Assembly (NCBI RefSeq): GCF_017349075.1
Contig: NZ_JAFMOF010000002.1
Coordinates: 248,001-312,000, forward strand
DNA length: 64,000 bases
Origin: Streptomyces triculaminicus
Lineage (GTDB): Bacteria > Actinomycetota > Actinomycetes > Streptomycetales > Streptomycetaceae
Direction: 5' to 3'
Below the pieces are notes generated by a model. That model was not told where the DNA came from. It saw only the letters and a program-made list of their open reading frames with translations, and made no database searches. Position 1 is the stretch's first letter. Every line of letters starts with the position of its first letter. Positions 25,171 to 33,666 of the stretch are shown here, piece after piece. The position numbers and the translations under genes were made by a program.

Positions 25171-26229
25171 TTACGCCAGCCCGGCCCGCTCGAGCGCCTC
25201 GACGCCGGTGCGCAGGCCCGCGATCCGCTCGTCCAGGGTGAATCCCGCCGGGGCCAGCGACAGGGTGGTCACCCCGGCGTCGGCGTAGGCCTGCATCCGG
25301 TCGGCGATGCGCTCCACGCCGCCCAGCAGGGCGGTGGAGTCGATCAGCCGGCGCGGGACGGCCGCGGCGGCGCCCGCCTTGTCGCCGGAAAGGTACTTCT
25401 CCTGGATCTCGGCCGCCTCCTTCTCGTATCCCATGCGGCGCGCGAGCTTGTTGTAGAAGTTCTGCTTCGCGCTGCCCATGCCGCCCACGTACAGGGCGGT
25501 GTACGGGCGGAAGATGTCGGCGAGCGCGTCGATGTCGTCGCCCACGGCCATGGGGACGGTCGGGACGACGTCGAAGCCCTCGAGGTCCTTGCCCGCCTTG
25601 GCGCGGCCGGCCCGCAGGGAGCCCAGGGTGGTCTCCTCGGCGTGCTCGGGGGCGAAGAAGATGACCAGGGCGCCGTCGGCGATCTCGCCGGTCTGCTCCA
25701 GGTTCTTCGGCCCGATGGCCGCGATGTACAGCGGGATGTGCTCGCGCACCGGGTGCACGGTGAGCTTGATGGGCTTGCCGGGGCCGTCCGGCAGCGGCAG
25801 CGTCCAGTGCTCCCCGTCGTGGGTGACGCGCTCGCGGGCCATGGCCTTGCGGACGATCTCGACGTACTCGCGGGTGCGGGCGAGCGGCTTGTCGAACTTC
25901 ACGCCGTACCAGCCCTCGGAGACCTGCGGGCCGGAGACGCCGAGGCCCAGGCGGAAGCGGCCGCCGGAGAGCGAGTCGAGGGTGGCGGCGGTCATCGCCG
26001 TCATGGTGGGCGTACGGGCCGGGATCTGGAAGATGGCCGAGCCGACGTCGATCCGCTCGGTCTGCGCCGCGACCCAGGACAGCACGGTCGCCGCGTCGGA
26101 GCCGTACGCCTCGGCCGCCCAGCAGACCGCGTAGCCCAGGCGGTCGGCCTCGCGGGCCACCGCGAGGTTGTCCGCGTCCATCCCGGCTCCCCAGTAGCCG
26201 AGGTTGATTCCGAGCCTCATCCGACTCAT
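25171..26229 (-). CDS. LLM-class F420-dependent oxidoreductase
   Basis: 352 residues. The luciferase-like TIM-barrel opens RLGINLGYWGAG and continues with VGSAIFQIPARTP and GRFRLGLGVSGPQV, the strand-3/4 signature of this class in actinobacteria. These enzymes transfer hydride to or from coenzyme F420. ATG 26229 is chosen because AAGGGG precedes it by 8 bases; ATG 26220 is nine bases further in. A perfect TTACTGATCAGTAA palindrome lies 13 bases upstream of the start. The substrate is unknown. Confidence 0.88.
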   Translation of the reverse strand: MSRMRLGINLGYWGAGMDADNLAVAREADRLGYAVCWAAEAYGSDAATVLSWVAAQTERIDVGSAIFQIPARTPTMTAMTAATLDSLSGGRFRLGLGVSGPQVSEGWYGVKFDKPLARTREYVEIVRKAMARERVTHDGEHWTLPLPDGPGKPIKLTVHPVREHIPLYIAAIGPKNLEQTGEIADGALVIFFAPEHAEETTLGSLRAGRAKAGKDLEGFDVVPTVPMAVGDDIDALADIFRPYTALYVGGMGSAKQNFYNKLARRMGYEKEAAEIQEKYLSGDKAGAAAAVPRRLIDSTALLGGVERIADRMQAYADAGVTTLSLAPAGFTLDERIAGLRTGVEALERAGLA

Positions 26230-26241
26230 CCGGGGCACCCC

Positions 26242-26277
26242 TTACTGATCAGTAACGTCGTCGTTGCGGGGACTCTA
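26242..26277 (-). promoter_or_regulatory. Promoter and palindromic operator of the F420 oxidoreductase gene
   Basis: TTACTGATCAGTAA at 26242-26255 is a perfect 14-bp palindrome. TAGAGT (reading on the minus strand, 26277-26272) is a plausible -10 element, which would place the palindrome in the early transcribed region, a position suited to a repressor. Confidence 0.5.
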
Positions 26278-26369
26278 GCGCGCCTGCCCGGGGTACGTCA
26301 TCGGCGAGTTGTCCACAGGCAGTGGCGGCATGGCGACGCACCGCGGCCCGGACAGTAACCTCAGCGCTC

Positions 26370-27353
26370 ATGGAACAAAGGCATCTCGGCCGCACGGGCC
26401 TGCGGGTATCCCGGCTCGGGCTCGGCACCCTCACCTGGGGCCGGGACACCGGGGAGCACGACGCCGCCGAGCAGCTCAAGTCGTTCCGGGACGCGGGCGG
26501 CACGCTCGTGGACACCGCCGACGTCTACGCCGACGGGGGCGCCGAGTACCTTCTGGGCCGGCTGCTGCGGGACCTCGTCCCGCGCCGCGACGTCGTCATC
26601 GCCACCAAGGCCGGCAGCGTCCTGGACCCCGGGCGGCGCGTCGACTGCTCGCGCGGCCACCTGCTCGCCGCCCTCGACGCCTCGCTGGAGCGGCTGGGCA
26701 CCGACTACGTGGACGTATGGCAGATACACGCCTTCGACCCGGCCACGCCGGTCGAGGAGACGCTGCAGGCCATCGACCTCGCGGTCGGCAGCGGCCGGGC
26801 CCGCTACGCCGGCGTCTCCAACTTCTGCGGCTGGCAGCTCGCCAAGGCCGCGACGTGGCAGCTCGCCGCGCCGGGCGCGCGCACCCGGCTGGCCTGCACG
26901 CAGATGGAGTACTCCCTGCTGCAGCGCGGCATCGAGCGCGAGGTGCTGCCCGCCGCCCGCGACCTGGGGCTCGGCGTGCTGCCGTCCTCGCCGCTGGGCC
27001 GGGGCGTGCTGACGGGAAAGTACCGCCGCGCCACCCCGTCCGACTCCCGCGCCGCCTCCGAGCACCTGGCGCCCTTCGTCGAGCCCTACCTCGACGAGAC
27101 GGCGACCCGCATCGTCGACGCCGTGGCCACGGCCGCCGACGGCCTGGTCACCACCTCCCTGCAGGTGGCCCTCGCCTGGATCCGCGACCGCCCCGGCGTC
27201 GTCGCCCCCATCGTCGGAGCCCGCACGGCTCAGCAGCTGAGAGAGGCACTGTCAGTGGAGGCCCTTACGCTTCCGGACGAGATCTGCCAGGCGCTCGACG
27301 ATGTGTCGGCGCCCGTGCACCGCTACCCGGACCAGGACTGGAGCACGCTGTGA
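26370..27353 (+). CDS. Aldo-keto reductase
   Basis: 327 residues with the AKR TIM-barrel. Catalytic residues are visible: Asp in VDTADVY, Tyr in DVYADG, Lys in IATKAG and His in WQIHAFD. The cofactor region PIVGARTAQQLREAL near the C-terminus is typical of NADPH binding. The start is ATG 26370 with no ribosome site; TAACCT at 26356-26361 lies 8 bases before it, so the transcript may be leaderless. The stop overlaps the GTG of the RecD2-like gene (GTGA). Confidence 0.9.
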   Translation: MEQRHLGRTGLRVSRLGLGTLTWGRDTGEHDAAEQLKSFRDAGGTLVDTADVYADGGAEYLLGRLLRDLVPRRDVVIATKAGSVLDPGRRVDCSRGHLLAALDASLERLGTDYVDVWQIHAFDPATPVEETLQAIDLAVGSGRARYAGVSNFCGWQLAKAATWQLAAPGARTRLACTQMEYSLLQRGIEREVLPAARDLGLGVLPSSPLGRGVLTGKYRRATPSDSRAASEHLAPFVEPYLDETATRIVDAVATAADGLVTTSLQVALAWIRDRPGVVAPIVGARTAQQLREALSVEALTLPDEICQALDDVSAPVHRYPDQDWSTL

Positions 27354-29488
27354 ACGACGACCGCCTCGCCGGCGAGGCCACCGACGAGGCCCCCGAGGCG
27401 GCCACCCCGGTGGCCGCCGAGGAAGGCGACGGCCCGGGCACGCCCCCGGGCCCGGAGCCGGACGAGCCCGCCGAGCCGAGCGCGTCCGGTGGTACGGACG
27501 CGTCCGGCGATATCGGCGACTCCGGCGGTATGGAGGACTCCGGACCCGCAGCCGAGACACCTGGGACGCCCGAGGCGCCCGAGACGCCCGGGACGGCCCC
27601 GCGGTCCGCCGTCGCCGAGGCGCTCGCCGCGGCCGTGCGGGCCGTGGAGAGCGGGGAGCGCCCGGCCGCGTCGTTCTTCAACGAGCCGAAGCCCGCCGCG
27701 CGTCCCGCACGCCCGGCGCGCCCCGCGCCGGCCCCGCGCGCGGCCGCCGCGCCGCCCGCCCGGGCGGCGGTGATCCCGCCCAGCGCCGAGCTGACCGAGG
27801 TGCTCGCCGCCGGCGGGGCGCCGGAGCAGCTGGCCGGGCAGGTCGCCGCGACGCTCGGCGAGCACGCGGCCGAGGCCTTGCGGGAGGACCCGTGGCGGCT
27901 GCTGGCCGTGCCGGGCGTGCGGCCCGAGCAGGCGGACGGCTTCGCGCGGGCGCTGCTCGGAGCGGAGTGCGGGCCGGGGGACGAACGGCGGGCACGGGCC
28001 CTGGTCGGCTGGCTGCTGGAGCGCGCCGCCCTCGCGGGGCACACGGTGCTGGAGTCCTCGGCCCTGCGCGCCGAGCTCGCCCGGCGCTCCGTCCCGGACG
28101 CGGACGAGGCACTGCAGAGCGCCGTCGCCGAGGGCTCGGTGCTCGTCTTCCGTGAGGGGCCGGAGCCGGAGGAGACCGAGGAGACCGCGGAGGCGGACGG
28201 GAGCGGGGAGCCGGTCCGGCTGCTGCTGGGCCTGGACCGCTACGCCATGGCCGAGGAGAGCCTCGCCGACGGCCTGGCCCGGCTGGCGAACGCCGCCGGC
28301 CGGGACGAGGACCTCGCCGGCTGGGAGGACGCCGCCGCCGGCGCGCCCTCGCCGTCCGCCGCCGAGCTGATTCGTGCCGTCGCGGCCGCCGGCCTGGTCA
28401 CCCACAGCGGGGGAGAGGCCGCCCGGGCCGAGCCCGCCGCGCTGATCGCCGCCGCCGAGGGACTGGGCCTGCGGGCCTGCGCCGCGGCGCACACCGAGGA
28501 CGGCCGCCGGCGCCTGGCCGGGCTCGGCGTCACCGACGCCGTGACCGTGGCCGGCCTGCTCTCCGGCCAGGAGGGCCCGGGGCGCGACGAGGACGGCGCC
28601 CTGGCCCTGGACGTCCTGGCCGTCCTGGACGCCCCCCAGCTGGACGTGGAGACGGCCGCCCTGCTGGTGGAGTCGCTCGCCGACGGCACCCGCCTCGTCC
28701 TCTCCGGAGACCCGGGCGTCCTGTGGTCCGCGGGCCCCGGCCGGGTGTTCGCGGACGTCGTGGCGTCCCGTACGTGCCCGGCGGTCGTCTCCCGCACCCC
28801 CGACCCCGGCCCCGTCGGCGAGCTGGTCTCGGGCATCGCGATCGGCGAGCTCCAGCAGGTGGACGCCCCCGGCAAGGAGGTCGTGATCGTTCCCGTGCGG
28901 GATCCGGGCGAGGCGGTGCACCGCACCGTGCAGCTCGTCGCGGACTCCGTGCCGCGCGCCATCGGCGTGCCCGCCGAGCGCACCCAGGTCATCACCCCCG
29001 GGCACGGCGGCCCGGCCGGCACCCGCGCGCTCAACGCGGCGCTCAAGGAGCGGCTCAACCCCGGCCCCGGCCGGTTCGGCGGCTTCGACCCGGGCGACCG
29101 CGTCGCCTACGTGCCGGCGCCCGGCCGGATGGTCCCCGGCACCGTGGTCTCGGCGGACGCGGAGGGGCTGCGGCTGGACTGCGGCGGCACGCCCGTGGTC
29201 GTACCGCCGGCCCGGGTGGCCGAGGAGGTGCGTCACGGCTGGGCCGTGACGGCCCACCAGGCCGCCGGGACGCGCTGGGAGGCGGCCGTGGTGGTGCTGC
29301 CGGGCGACGCCGCGGCGACGCTCACCCGGTCGTGGGTCTACACGGCGTTCAGCCGGGGCGAGCGGCATCTGTCGGTCGTGCACGGGGTGGACCAGGCGCT
29401 GGCCCGCGCGGTCGCCGAGGTGCCGGCCACGGAGCGCGACACCCGGCTGCGGCCGCTGCTGGAGGCCCAGCTGCGGCCCGCCGGCTGA
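27350..29488 (+). CDS. Degenerate RecD2-like protein with helix-hairpin-helix and UvrD_C_2-like regions
   Basis: 712 residues. The first 150 are acidic, then Pro/Ala-rich and probably disordered. Around residue 180, REDPWRLLAVPGVRPEQADGFA matches the RecD2-type helix-hairpin-helix. The middle resembles a helicase ATPase domain, but no Walker A GxxxxGK[ST] is seen, and the Walker B-like strand reads LAVLDAPQLD in place of DEAS. The C-terminus (WAVTAHQAAGTRWEAAVVVL...SWVYTAFSRGERHL) is a good UvrD_C_2 match. Known RecD2 proteins are DNA helicases; this one may bind DNA without ATP-driven unwinding. It overlaps the aldo-keto reductase by four bases. Confidence 0.7.
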   Translation: MNDDRLAGEATDEAPEAATPVAAEEGDGPGTPPGPEPDEPAEPSASGGTDASGDIGDSGGMEDSGPAAETPGTPEAPETPGTAPRSAVAEALAAAVRAVESGERPAASFFNEPKPAARPARPARPAPAPRAAAAPPARAAVIPPSAELTEVLAAGGAPEQLAGQVAATLGEHAAEALREDPWRLLAVPGVRPEQADGFARALLGAECGPGDERRARALVGWLLERAALAGHTVLESSALRAELARRSVPDADEALQSAVAEGSVLVFREGPEPEETEETAEADGSGEPVRLLLGLDRYAMAEESLADGLARLANAAGRDEDLAGWEDAAAGAPSPSAAELIRAVAAAGLVTHSGGEAARAEPAALIAAAEGLGLRACAAAHTEDGRRRLAGLGVTDAVTVAGLLSGQEGPGRDEDGALALDVLAVLDAPQLDVETAALLVESLADGTRLVLSGDPGVLWSAGPGRVFADVVASRTCPAVVSRTPDPGPVGELVSGIAIGELQQVDAPGKEVVIVPVRDPGEAVHRTVQLVADSVPRAIGVPAERTQVITPGHGGPAGTRALNAALKERLNPGPGRFGGFDPGDRVAYVPAPGRMVPGTVVSADAEGLRLDCGGTPVVVPPARVAEEVRHGWAVTAHQAAGTRWEAAVVVLPGDAAATLTRSWVYTAFSRGERHLSVVHGVDQALARAVAEVPATERDTRLRPLLEAQLRPAG

Positions 29489-29493
29489 CCGGC

Positions 29494-29529
29494 GCCCGCC
29501 CCGGGGGCCCAGGGGCCCCCGGGGCGGGC
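29494..29529. terminator. Long bidirectional terminator hairpin
   Basis: GCCCGCCCCGGGGGCCC at 29494-29510 pairs with GGGCCCCCGGGGCGGGC at 29513-29529 around a two-base loop, between convergent genes. Confidence 0.75.
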
Positions 29530-29564
29530 CTCGGTGGATCACCGGGCGGGGCCGCCCGCGGGGA

Positions 29565-30314
29565 TCACCGCTTGGGCGTGCGGACGCCCCCGGTGTCGTC
29601 CTCCTCGTCCCCGTCGAGGTCCAGCTCGTCGTCGATCCCGTCGTCCAGCCCCTCGGCGTCGTCGAGGTCGTCGTCGGGGTCGTCGCCGAGAGCCGTCTCC
29701 TCGTCGAAGACGGCGCTGACGTCGAAGCGGCAGACGACCCGCTGGGCGTCGGGCTGGTCGAAGGGCGCGGACAGCCACTCGCCGGGCTCGGCGGGGTCGT
29801 CGGCGGCCGCCACCCACAGCGTGGAGTCGCCCTCCTCCAGGCCGAACTCCTTGTGCCGGGAGGCGATCTCGTCGGGTTCGTACTCCCCGAAGAGCACGCC
29901 GAGGGCCGTGTGCACGTTGTGGCCCACGCCGCCCGGGCCGGCCGGCGCCGTGTCGGTGGCGTCGGGATCGAGGTCGGCGACGCGCTGGGCCTGGGCGAGC
30001 AGACGCTGGGGCTCGACCACCGCGTAGTCCCTGCGGATCAGCACGCTGAGCGCGCTGGGTTCCTCGGGCCCGGCATAGGCGGGCAGCGCGTCGTCCCCGG
30101 GGATCTCGAAGGGGGTGACCTCGTCGTAGGCGTCGTAGAGCAGCTCGTCGTACGCCTCGGCTGTCGCGGCCAGCTCGTTGAACGCGGCGTAGACGGCCGG
30201 GTCGTCCTCCCCCGAACGGCGTTCGACGGCCTCGAGGTGGCGGTCCAGAGCGGCTTTGACCGCCTCGGCGGCGGCCCGTACCTCGGCAGCGGTTGGCTGC
30301 GCAGCATCAGACAT
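29565..30314 (-). CDS. Acidic protein of unknown function
   Basis: 249 residues. The N-terminal 60 residues are helical (AAEVRAAAEAVKAALDRHLEA), and the C-terminal 45 are very acidic with runs such as DDPDDDLDDAEGLDDG. No enzyme or membrane motif is seen. A C-terminal RVVCRFDVSAVFDEE strand precedes the acidic tail. ATG 30314 has no ribosome site, but TAGCGT lies on the coding strand 7 bases before it, fitting a leaderless transcript. It is divergent from the DUF5703 gene. Confidence 0.68.
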   Translation of the reverse strand: MSDAAQPTAAEVRAAAEAVKAALDRHLEAVERRSGEDDPAVYAAFNELAATAEAYDELLYDAYDEVTPFEIPGDDALPAYAGPEEPSALSVLIRRDYAVVEPQRLLAQAQRVADLDPDATDTAPAGPGGVGHNVHTALGVLFGEYEPDEIASRHKEFGLEEGDSTLWVAAADDPAEPGEWLSAPFDQPDAQRVVCRFDVSAVFDEETALGDDPDDDLDDAEGLDDGIDDELDLDGDEEDDTGGVRTPKR

Positions 30315-30361
30315 AGTGCAGACGCTATCCGCACCGGGCCCGTTCCCGCACAATAGATGCG
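30315..30361. promoter_or_regulatory. Compact divergent promoters, both apparently leaderless
   Basis: For the minus gene, ACGCTA at 30322-30327 is TAGCGT on the coding strand, 7 bases from its ATG. For the plus gene, CACAAT at 30349-30354 is 7 bases from its ATG. Only 47 bases separate the two starts, so the two polymerases would compete for the same DNA. Confidence 0.45.
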
Positions 30362-30550
30362 ATGCCGGAATACGAATTCTGTGATGTGTATGTGCCCCGG
30401 GGCGTCTCCCGGAAGGCCGCCACACGACTGCTGACCGACCACGCCGAGTACGGACACTGGGAGTTGGACCGACTGCGCCTCTATCCCGACGGCAGCCGCA
30501 GGGCACGGCTGCGCCGACGGATCATCCGCCAGATCCGGGCGACCTGGTGA
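30362..30550 (+). CDS. DUF5703 family protein
   Basis: 62 residues beginning MPEYEFCDVYVPRGVSRK and containing LLTDHAEYGHWELDRLRLYPDG and an Arg-rich end. I recognise the sequence as the small actinobacterial DUF5703 family of unknown function. It could be a small nucleic-acid-binding protein given eleven or more Arg/Lys residues, but that is a guess. No ribosome site; the start is close to a -10-like CACAAT. Confidence 0.8.
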   Translation: MPEYEFCDVYVPRGVSRKAATRLLTDHAEYGHWELDRLRLYPDGSRRARLRRRIIRQIRATW

Positions 30551-30616
30551 CCGGGTGAACACGCCGGCCGGGTGACGGCCCCGCCGAGACGCGTCACGGA
30601 GCAGCTGGAAAAGCGT

Positions 30617-30654
30617 CAGGGAGCGGGCCCCGCGACCGCGGGACCCGCTCCCTG
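30617..30654. terminator. Hairpin between DUF5703 and chpC
   Basis: CAGGGAGCGGG at 30617-30627 pairs with CCCGCTCCCTG at 30644-30654, with an extra CCGCG/CGCGG stem inside. It separates two convergent genes. Confidence 0.7.
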
Positions 30655-30706
30655 TACGTCCTCGGGCCGGCTGCCCGTCCTTCGGACCGGGCAGCCCCGA
30701 CCGTCC

Positions 30707-31549
30707 TCAGCCCTGGGCGCCGCGCCCACGGCGGTAGAGCATGGCACCGCCGAGCAGCAGGCCCGCGCTGGCCGCGCCGGCCGCGCCGAGCTGGCCCGCA
30801 CCGGTGTGCGCGAGCTCGGCGGCCTGCTGGGCCACCGTCGCCGGACGGTGCTCGGAGCCGAGCGCCGTCGGAGGCATGTGCGCGTCCTTGACCTCCATGG
30901 CGGGCTTGGCCTGGTGGTCGCCGGGCCCGCCCGGGTGACCGGCGGGCCGGTCCTGGTGGCCGGCCGGCTTGTGGCCCGGCTTCTCCTCGCCGGGCTTGCC
31001 GTGGTGGCCGCCGGGCTTGTGCTCGTGGCCGCCCGGGTGACCGGGCTTGTCGCCGTGCGGCGGCTGGTGGCCCTGCTCGTGGCCGTGGCCGTGGTCGTGG
31101 TCGTGACCGCCCGACTGGGCGTGTCCGCCGTTGACGCACGTGTTGCTGGTGGCCGGGTTGCCGATGCCGACGACGTTGACGCTGTTGCCGCACGCGTTGA
31201 CCGGGATGCTCACCGGGACCTGCGCGGTGTTGCCGGAGAGGACACCGGGCGAGCCGGTGCTCTTGCCCTGCGCCAGCGCGCCGCCCTGGTGGCCGTGGCC
31301 GCCGCCCTCGTTGACACACCGGTTGCCCGTCGCGGGGTTGAGCAGCCCGATCACGTTCACGGTGTTGCCACAGGCGTTCACCGGCACGTGGACCGGAACC
31401 TGGACGGTGTTGCCGGAGGCGACACCGGGGGAGTGCGTCGCGGCACCCCGGGCTCCCGAGTCCGCCGAGGCGTAACCGCCCGTGACCGCCGCGAGCACTC
31501 CACTCGCCGCCGCTGCCGTGATCAGGCCCTTCTTGGTGACCTGTCGCAT
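30707..31549 (-). CDS. chpC: Long chaplin with LAxTG wall-anchoring signal, ChpC-like
   Basis: 280 residues. A signal peptide (about 1-29) is followed by two chaplin repeats at roughly 37-80 and 98-140, each with SPGV.SGN, PV.VPVNACGN, NV.G..NPA and a second Cys, giving the paired cysteines of amyloid-forming chaplins. A 90-residue His/Gly/Pro/Lys-rich spacer (for example HDHDHGHGHEQGH) leads to LAHTG, a hydrophobic helix and RRGRG, a class-E sortase signal. Long chaplins hold short ones on the aerial hyphal surface. ATG 31549 has GAGGGG upstream. ChpC and ChpH are adjacent in S. coelicolor, which supports the names. Confidence 0.9.
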   Translation of the reverse strand: MRQVTKKGLITAAAASGVLAAVTGGYASADSGARGAATHSPGVASGNTVQVPVHVPVNACGNTVNVIGLLNPATGNRCVNEGGGHGHQGGALAQGKSTGSPGVLSGNTAQVPVSIPVNACGNSVNVVGIGNPATSNTCVNGGHAQSGGHDHDHGHGHEQGHQPPHGDKPGHPGGHEHKPGGHHGKPGEEKPGHKPAGHQDRPAGHPGGPGDHQAKPAMEVKDAHMPPTALGSEHRPATVAQQAAELAHTGAGQLGAAGAASAGLLLGGAMLYRRGRGAQG

Positions 31550-31641
31550 TTCGTCTTGCCCCTCTGCTGCTTTCTGTGCCATGCGGAATGCGCAGGGGCG
31601 TCACAACTCCGCCCACGCGCGAAAGACTCACGGGTCGAAAG

Positions 31642-31686
31642 CCGGGTGGCTCCGGCGCACATGGCATGTGCCCCGGAGCCACCCGG
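31642..31686. terminator. Long perfect hairpin between chpH and chpC
   Basis: CCGGGTGGCTCCGG at 31642-31655 pairs with CCGGAGCCACCCGG at 31673-31686, and the loop itself contains a GCACATG/CATGTGC inner stem. A T-run follows on the plus strand. It would terminate the chpH transcript and insulate chpC. Confidence 0.75.
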
Positions 31687-31717
31687 TTTTCAATCCTTCA
31701 CGGGATGAGACGCAACG

Positions 31718-31951
31718 TCACTTGTTGACGCAGACGTTGCCCGCGGCGGGGTTGAGCAGCCCGACTACGTTGATCGTGTTGCCGCACAGGTTCACCGGCA
31801 CCTCCACCGGGACCTGGACGACGTTGCCCGAGACGACGCCGGGGCTGTGCACAGCGGCGCCCTGCGCACCCCCGCTGGCGGCGGCGATGCCCGCGCCCGC
31901 GAGAACGAGGCCACTGGTGGCAGCCGCAGCAGCGACGACCTTCTTGAGCAT
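31718..31951 (-). CDS. chpH: Short chaplin, ChpH-like
   Basis: 77 residues: a signal peptide to about residue 26, then one chaplin domain with HSPGVVSGN, VPVNLCGN, NVVGLLNPA and GNVCVNK, giving two Cys about 20 residues apart. Short chaplins are secreted, assemble into amyloid fibres at the air-water interface and let aerial hyphae leave the medium. ATG 31951 has AGGAGG 5 bases upstream, a very strong ribosome site. The order chpH then chpC on one strand matches S. coelicolor. A GAAAACGCCAG region upstream probably holds the developmental promoter. Confidence 0.92.
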   Translation of the reverse strand: MLKKVVAAAAATSGLVLAGAGIAAASGGAQGAAVHSPGVVSGNVVQVPVEVPVNLCGNTINVVGLLNPAAGNVCVNK

Positions 31952-32102
31952 TTTTCCTCCTTGTTGGCAATGCGGTCCCAGCCGCGGACCGCACACCTGT
32001 AACGACGAGGAGGGAATGGGGCTACGTAACCACTCCGGCGTTCACTCTTTCTGGTTAAGAAAACGCCAGATGTGTGCAGTCTGACGCTCGTTCAGGCGCG
32101 GC

Positions 32103-33431
32103 TCAGCACTGATCCAGGAATCGATCGAGCACGCGCGCCCCGAATTTCAGACCATCCAACGGCACCCGCTCGTCGACGCCGTGGAACATTCCCGCGAAGT
32201 CCAGCTCGGGCGGCAGCTTCAGAGGGGCGAAGCCGAAGCAGCGGATGCCCAGGTCGTCGAAGGACTTGGCGTCGGTGCCGCCGGAGAGCATGTACGGCAC
32301 CGCCCGCGCGATCGGGTCCTCGGCCCTGAGCGCCGACTGCATGGCATCCACCAGGTCGCCGTCGAAGCTGGTCTCCAGGGCCTTGTCCGCGTGGACGTCC
32401 TCCCGCCGGACCCGGGGCCCCAGGATGCGGTCCAGGTCGGCGAGGAACTCCTCCTCGTACCCCGGCAGGAAGCGGCCGTCGACGTGCGCCGTGGCCTGTC
32501 CCGGGATCACGTTGACCTTGTAGCCCGCGCCGAGCATCGTGGGGGCCGCGGTGTTGCGCAGCGTGGTGCCGATCATCTTGGCGATGCCGCCGAGCTTGGC
32601 GAGCGTGGCCTCCATGTCCTCGGGGTCGAGGGGGGTGCCGAGCGCGTCCGACAGCTCGTCCAGGAAGGACCGTACGGTCTTGGTCACCCGCACCGGGAAC
32701 TCGTGCCGGCCCAGCCGGGCGACCGCCTCGCACAGCTCCGTGATGGCGTTGTCCTTGTTGGTCATCGAGCCGTGGCCCGCCGTGCCGTCCACGGTGAGCC
32801 GCATCCAGTGCATGCCCTTCTGGGCGGTCTCGATCAGATAGAGCCGCAGGTTCTCGTTGACGGTGAAGGAGAAGCCGCCCACCTCGCCGATGGCCTCGGT
32901 CACCCCCTCGAAGAGGCCGGGGTGCTTGTCGACCAGATGGCGGGCGCCGTACGTGCCGCCCGCCTCCTCGTCGGCGAGGAAGGCCAGCACGATGTCGCGC
33001 GGAGGCTTGCGGCCCGAACGCAGCCGGTCGCGGACCACCGCGAGCGTCATCGCGTCCATGTCCTTCATGTCGACCGCGCCGCGCCCCCACAGGCACCCGT
33101 CCGCGATCTCGCCCGCGAAGGGATGGTGGGTCCAGTCGTCGGCGTCGGCGGGCACCACGTCGGTGTGCCCGTGGATGAGCAGGGCCGGCCGGGAGGGGTC
33201 AGCACCCTCTATCCGCGCGACCGTCGAGGCCCGCCCCTTGTGCGACTCGATGATCTTCGGCTCGAGGCCCACCTCGGCGAGCTTCTCGGCCACGTACTCG
33301 GCGGCCAGGCGCTCACCCGGCCCGGAGTGGTCGCCGTAGTTGCTGGTGTCGATCCGGATCAGGTCGCGGCACAGATCGACGACCTCGCTCTCGGCGCTCA
33401 AGCCGGCGGTGGCCGGCTTCGACTCGCTCAC
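32103..33431 (-). CDS. M20/M25/M40-family metallo-hydrolase
   Basis: 442 residues. Metal-binding motifs of the M20 clan are present: HGHTDVVPA, GRGAVDMKD with the bridging Asp, and the catalytic DEEAGG. A dimerisation domain follows in the middle (MRLTVDGTAGHGSM), and the last ligand His lies near the C-terminus (FHGVDERV). Family members cleave dipeptides or N-acyl amino acids in the cytoplasm. GTG 33431 is chosen because GAGGAGG lies 5 bases upstream. It is divergent from the tRNA-Leu gene. Confidence 0.9.
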   Translation of the reverse strand: MSESKPATAGLSAESEVVDLCRDLIRIDTSNYGDHSGPGERLAAEYVAEKLAEVGLEPKIIESHKGRASTVARIEGADPSRPALLIHGHTDVVPADADDWTHHPFAGEIADGCLWGRGAVDMKDMDAMTLAVVRDRLRSGRKPPRDIVLAFLADEEAGGTYGARHLVDKHPGLFEGVTEAIGEVGGFSFTVNENLRLYLIETAQKGMHWMRLTVDGTAGHGSMTNKDNAITELCEAVARLGRHEFPVRVTKTVRSFLDELSDALGTPLDPEDMEATLAKLGGIAKMIGTTLRNTAAPTMLGAGYKVNVIPGQATAHVDGRFLPGYEEEFLADLDRILGPRVRREDVHADKALETSFDGDLVDAMQSALRAEDPIARAVPYMLSGGTDAKSFDDLGIRCFGFAPLKLPPELDFAGMFHGVDERVPLDGLKFGARVLDRFLDQC

Positions 33432-33666
33432 GCTGCCTCCTCGTCGTTGCCCGCCGGTCGGCCGGCCCGCGCGCGAGCGGCGGCCTCCGGCGGAGGTCCA
33501 CCGCCATCCTCCACCCGGCGTTCCCCCAGCCCAAGGCCGCAATGCCGCCGACACGCCCCCGCAACGATCACGGCCCCCGCGGTCCGGCCGGGTGATCGAG
33601 CACCCCCGGATGTTTGCTATTGTTTTCCATGTCGCCGCGGGGAACACCGCGAACGACAGACACCTT

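Noticed and set aside
26309..27349. In-frame upstream extension of the RecD2-like gene over the aldo-keto reductase
   Set aside because: The extra 350 residues are an out-of-frame reading of the AKR gene; the GTG at 27350 overlaps the AKR stop in the usual coupled manner.
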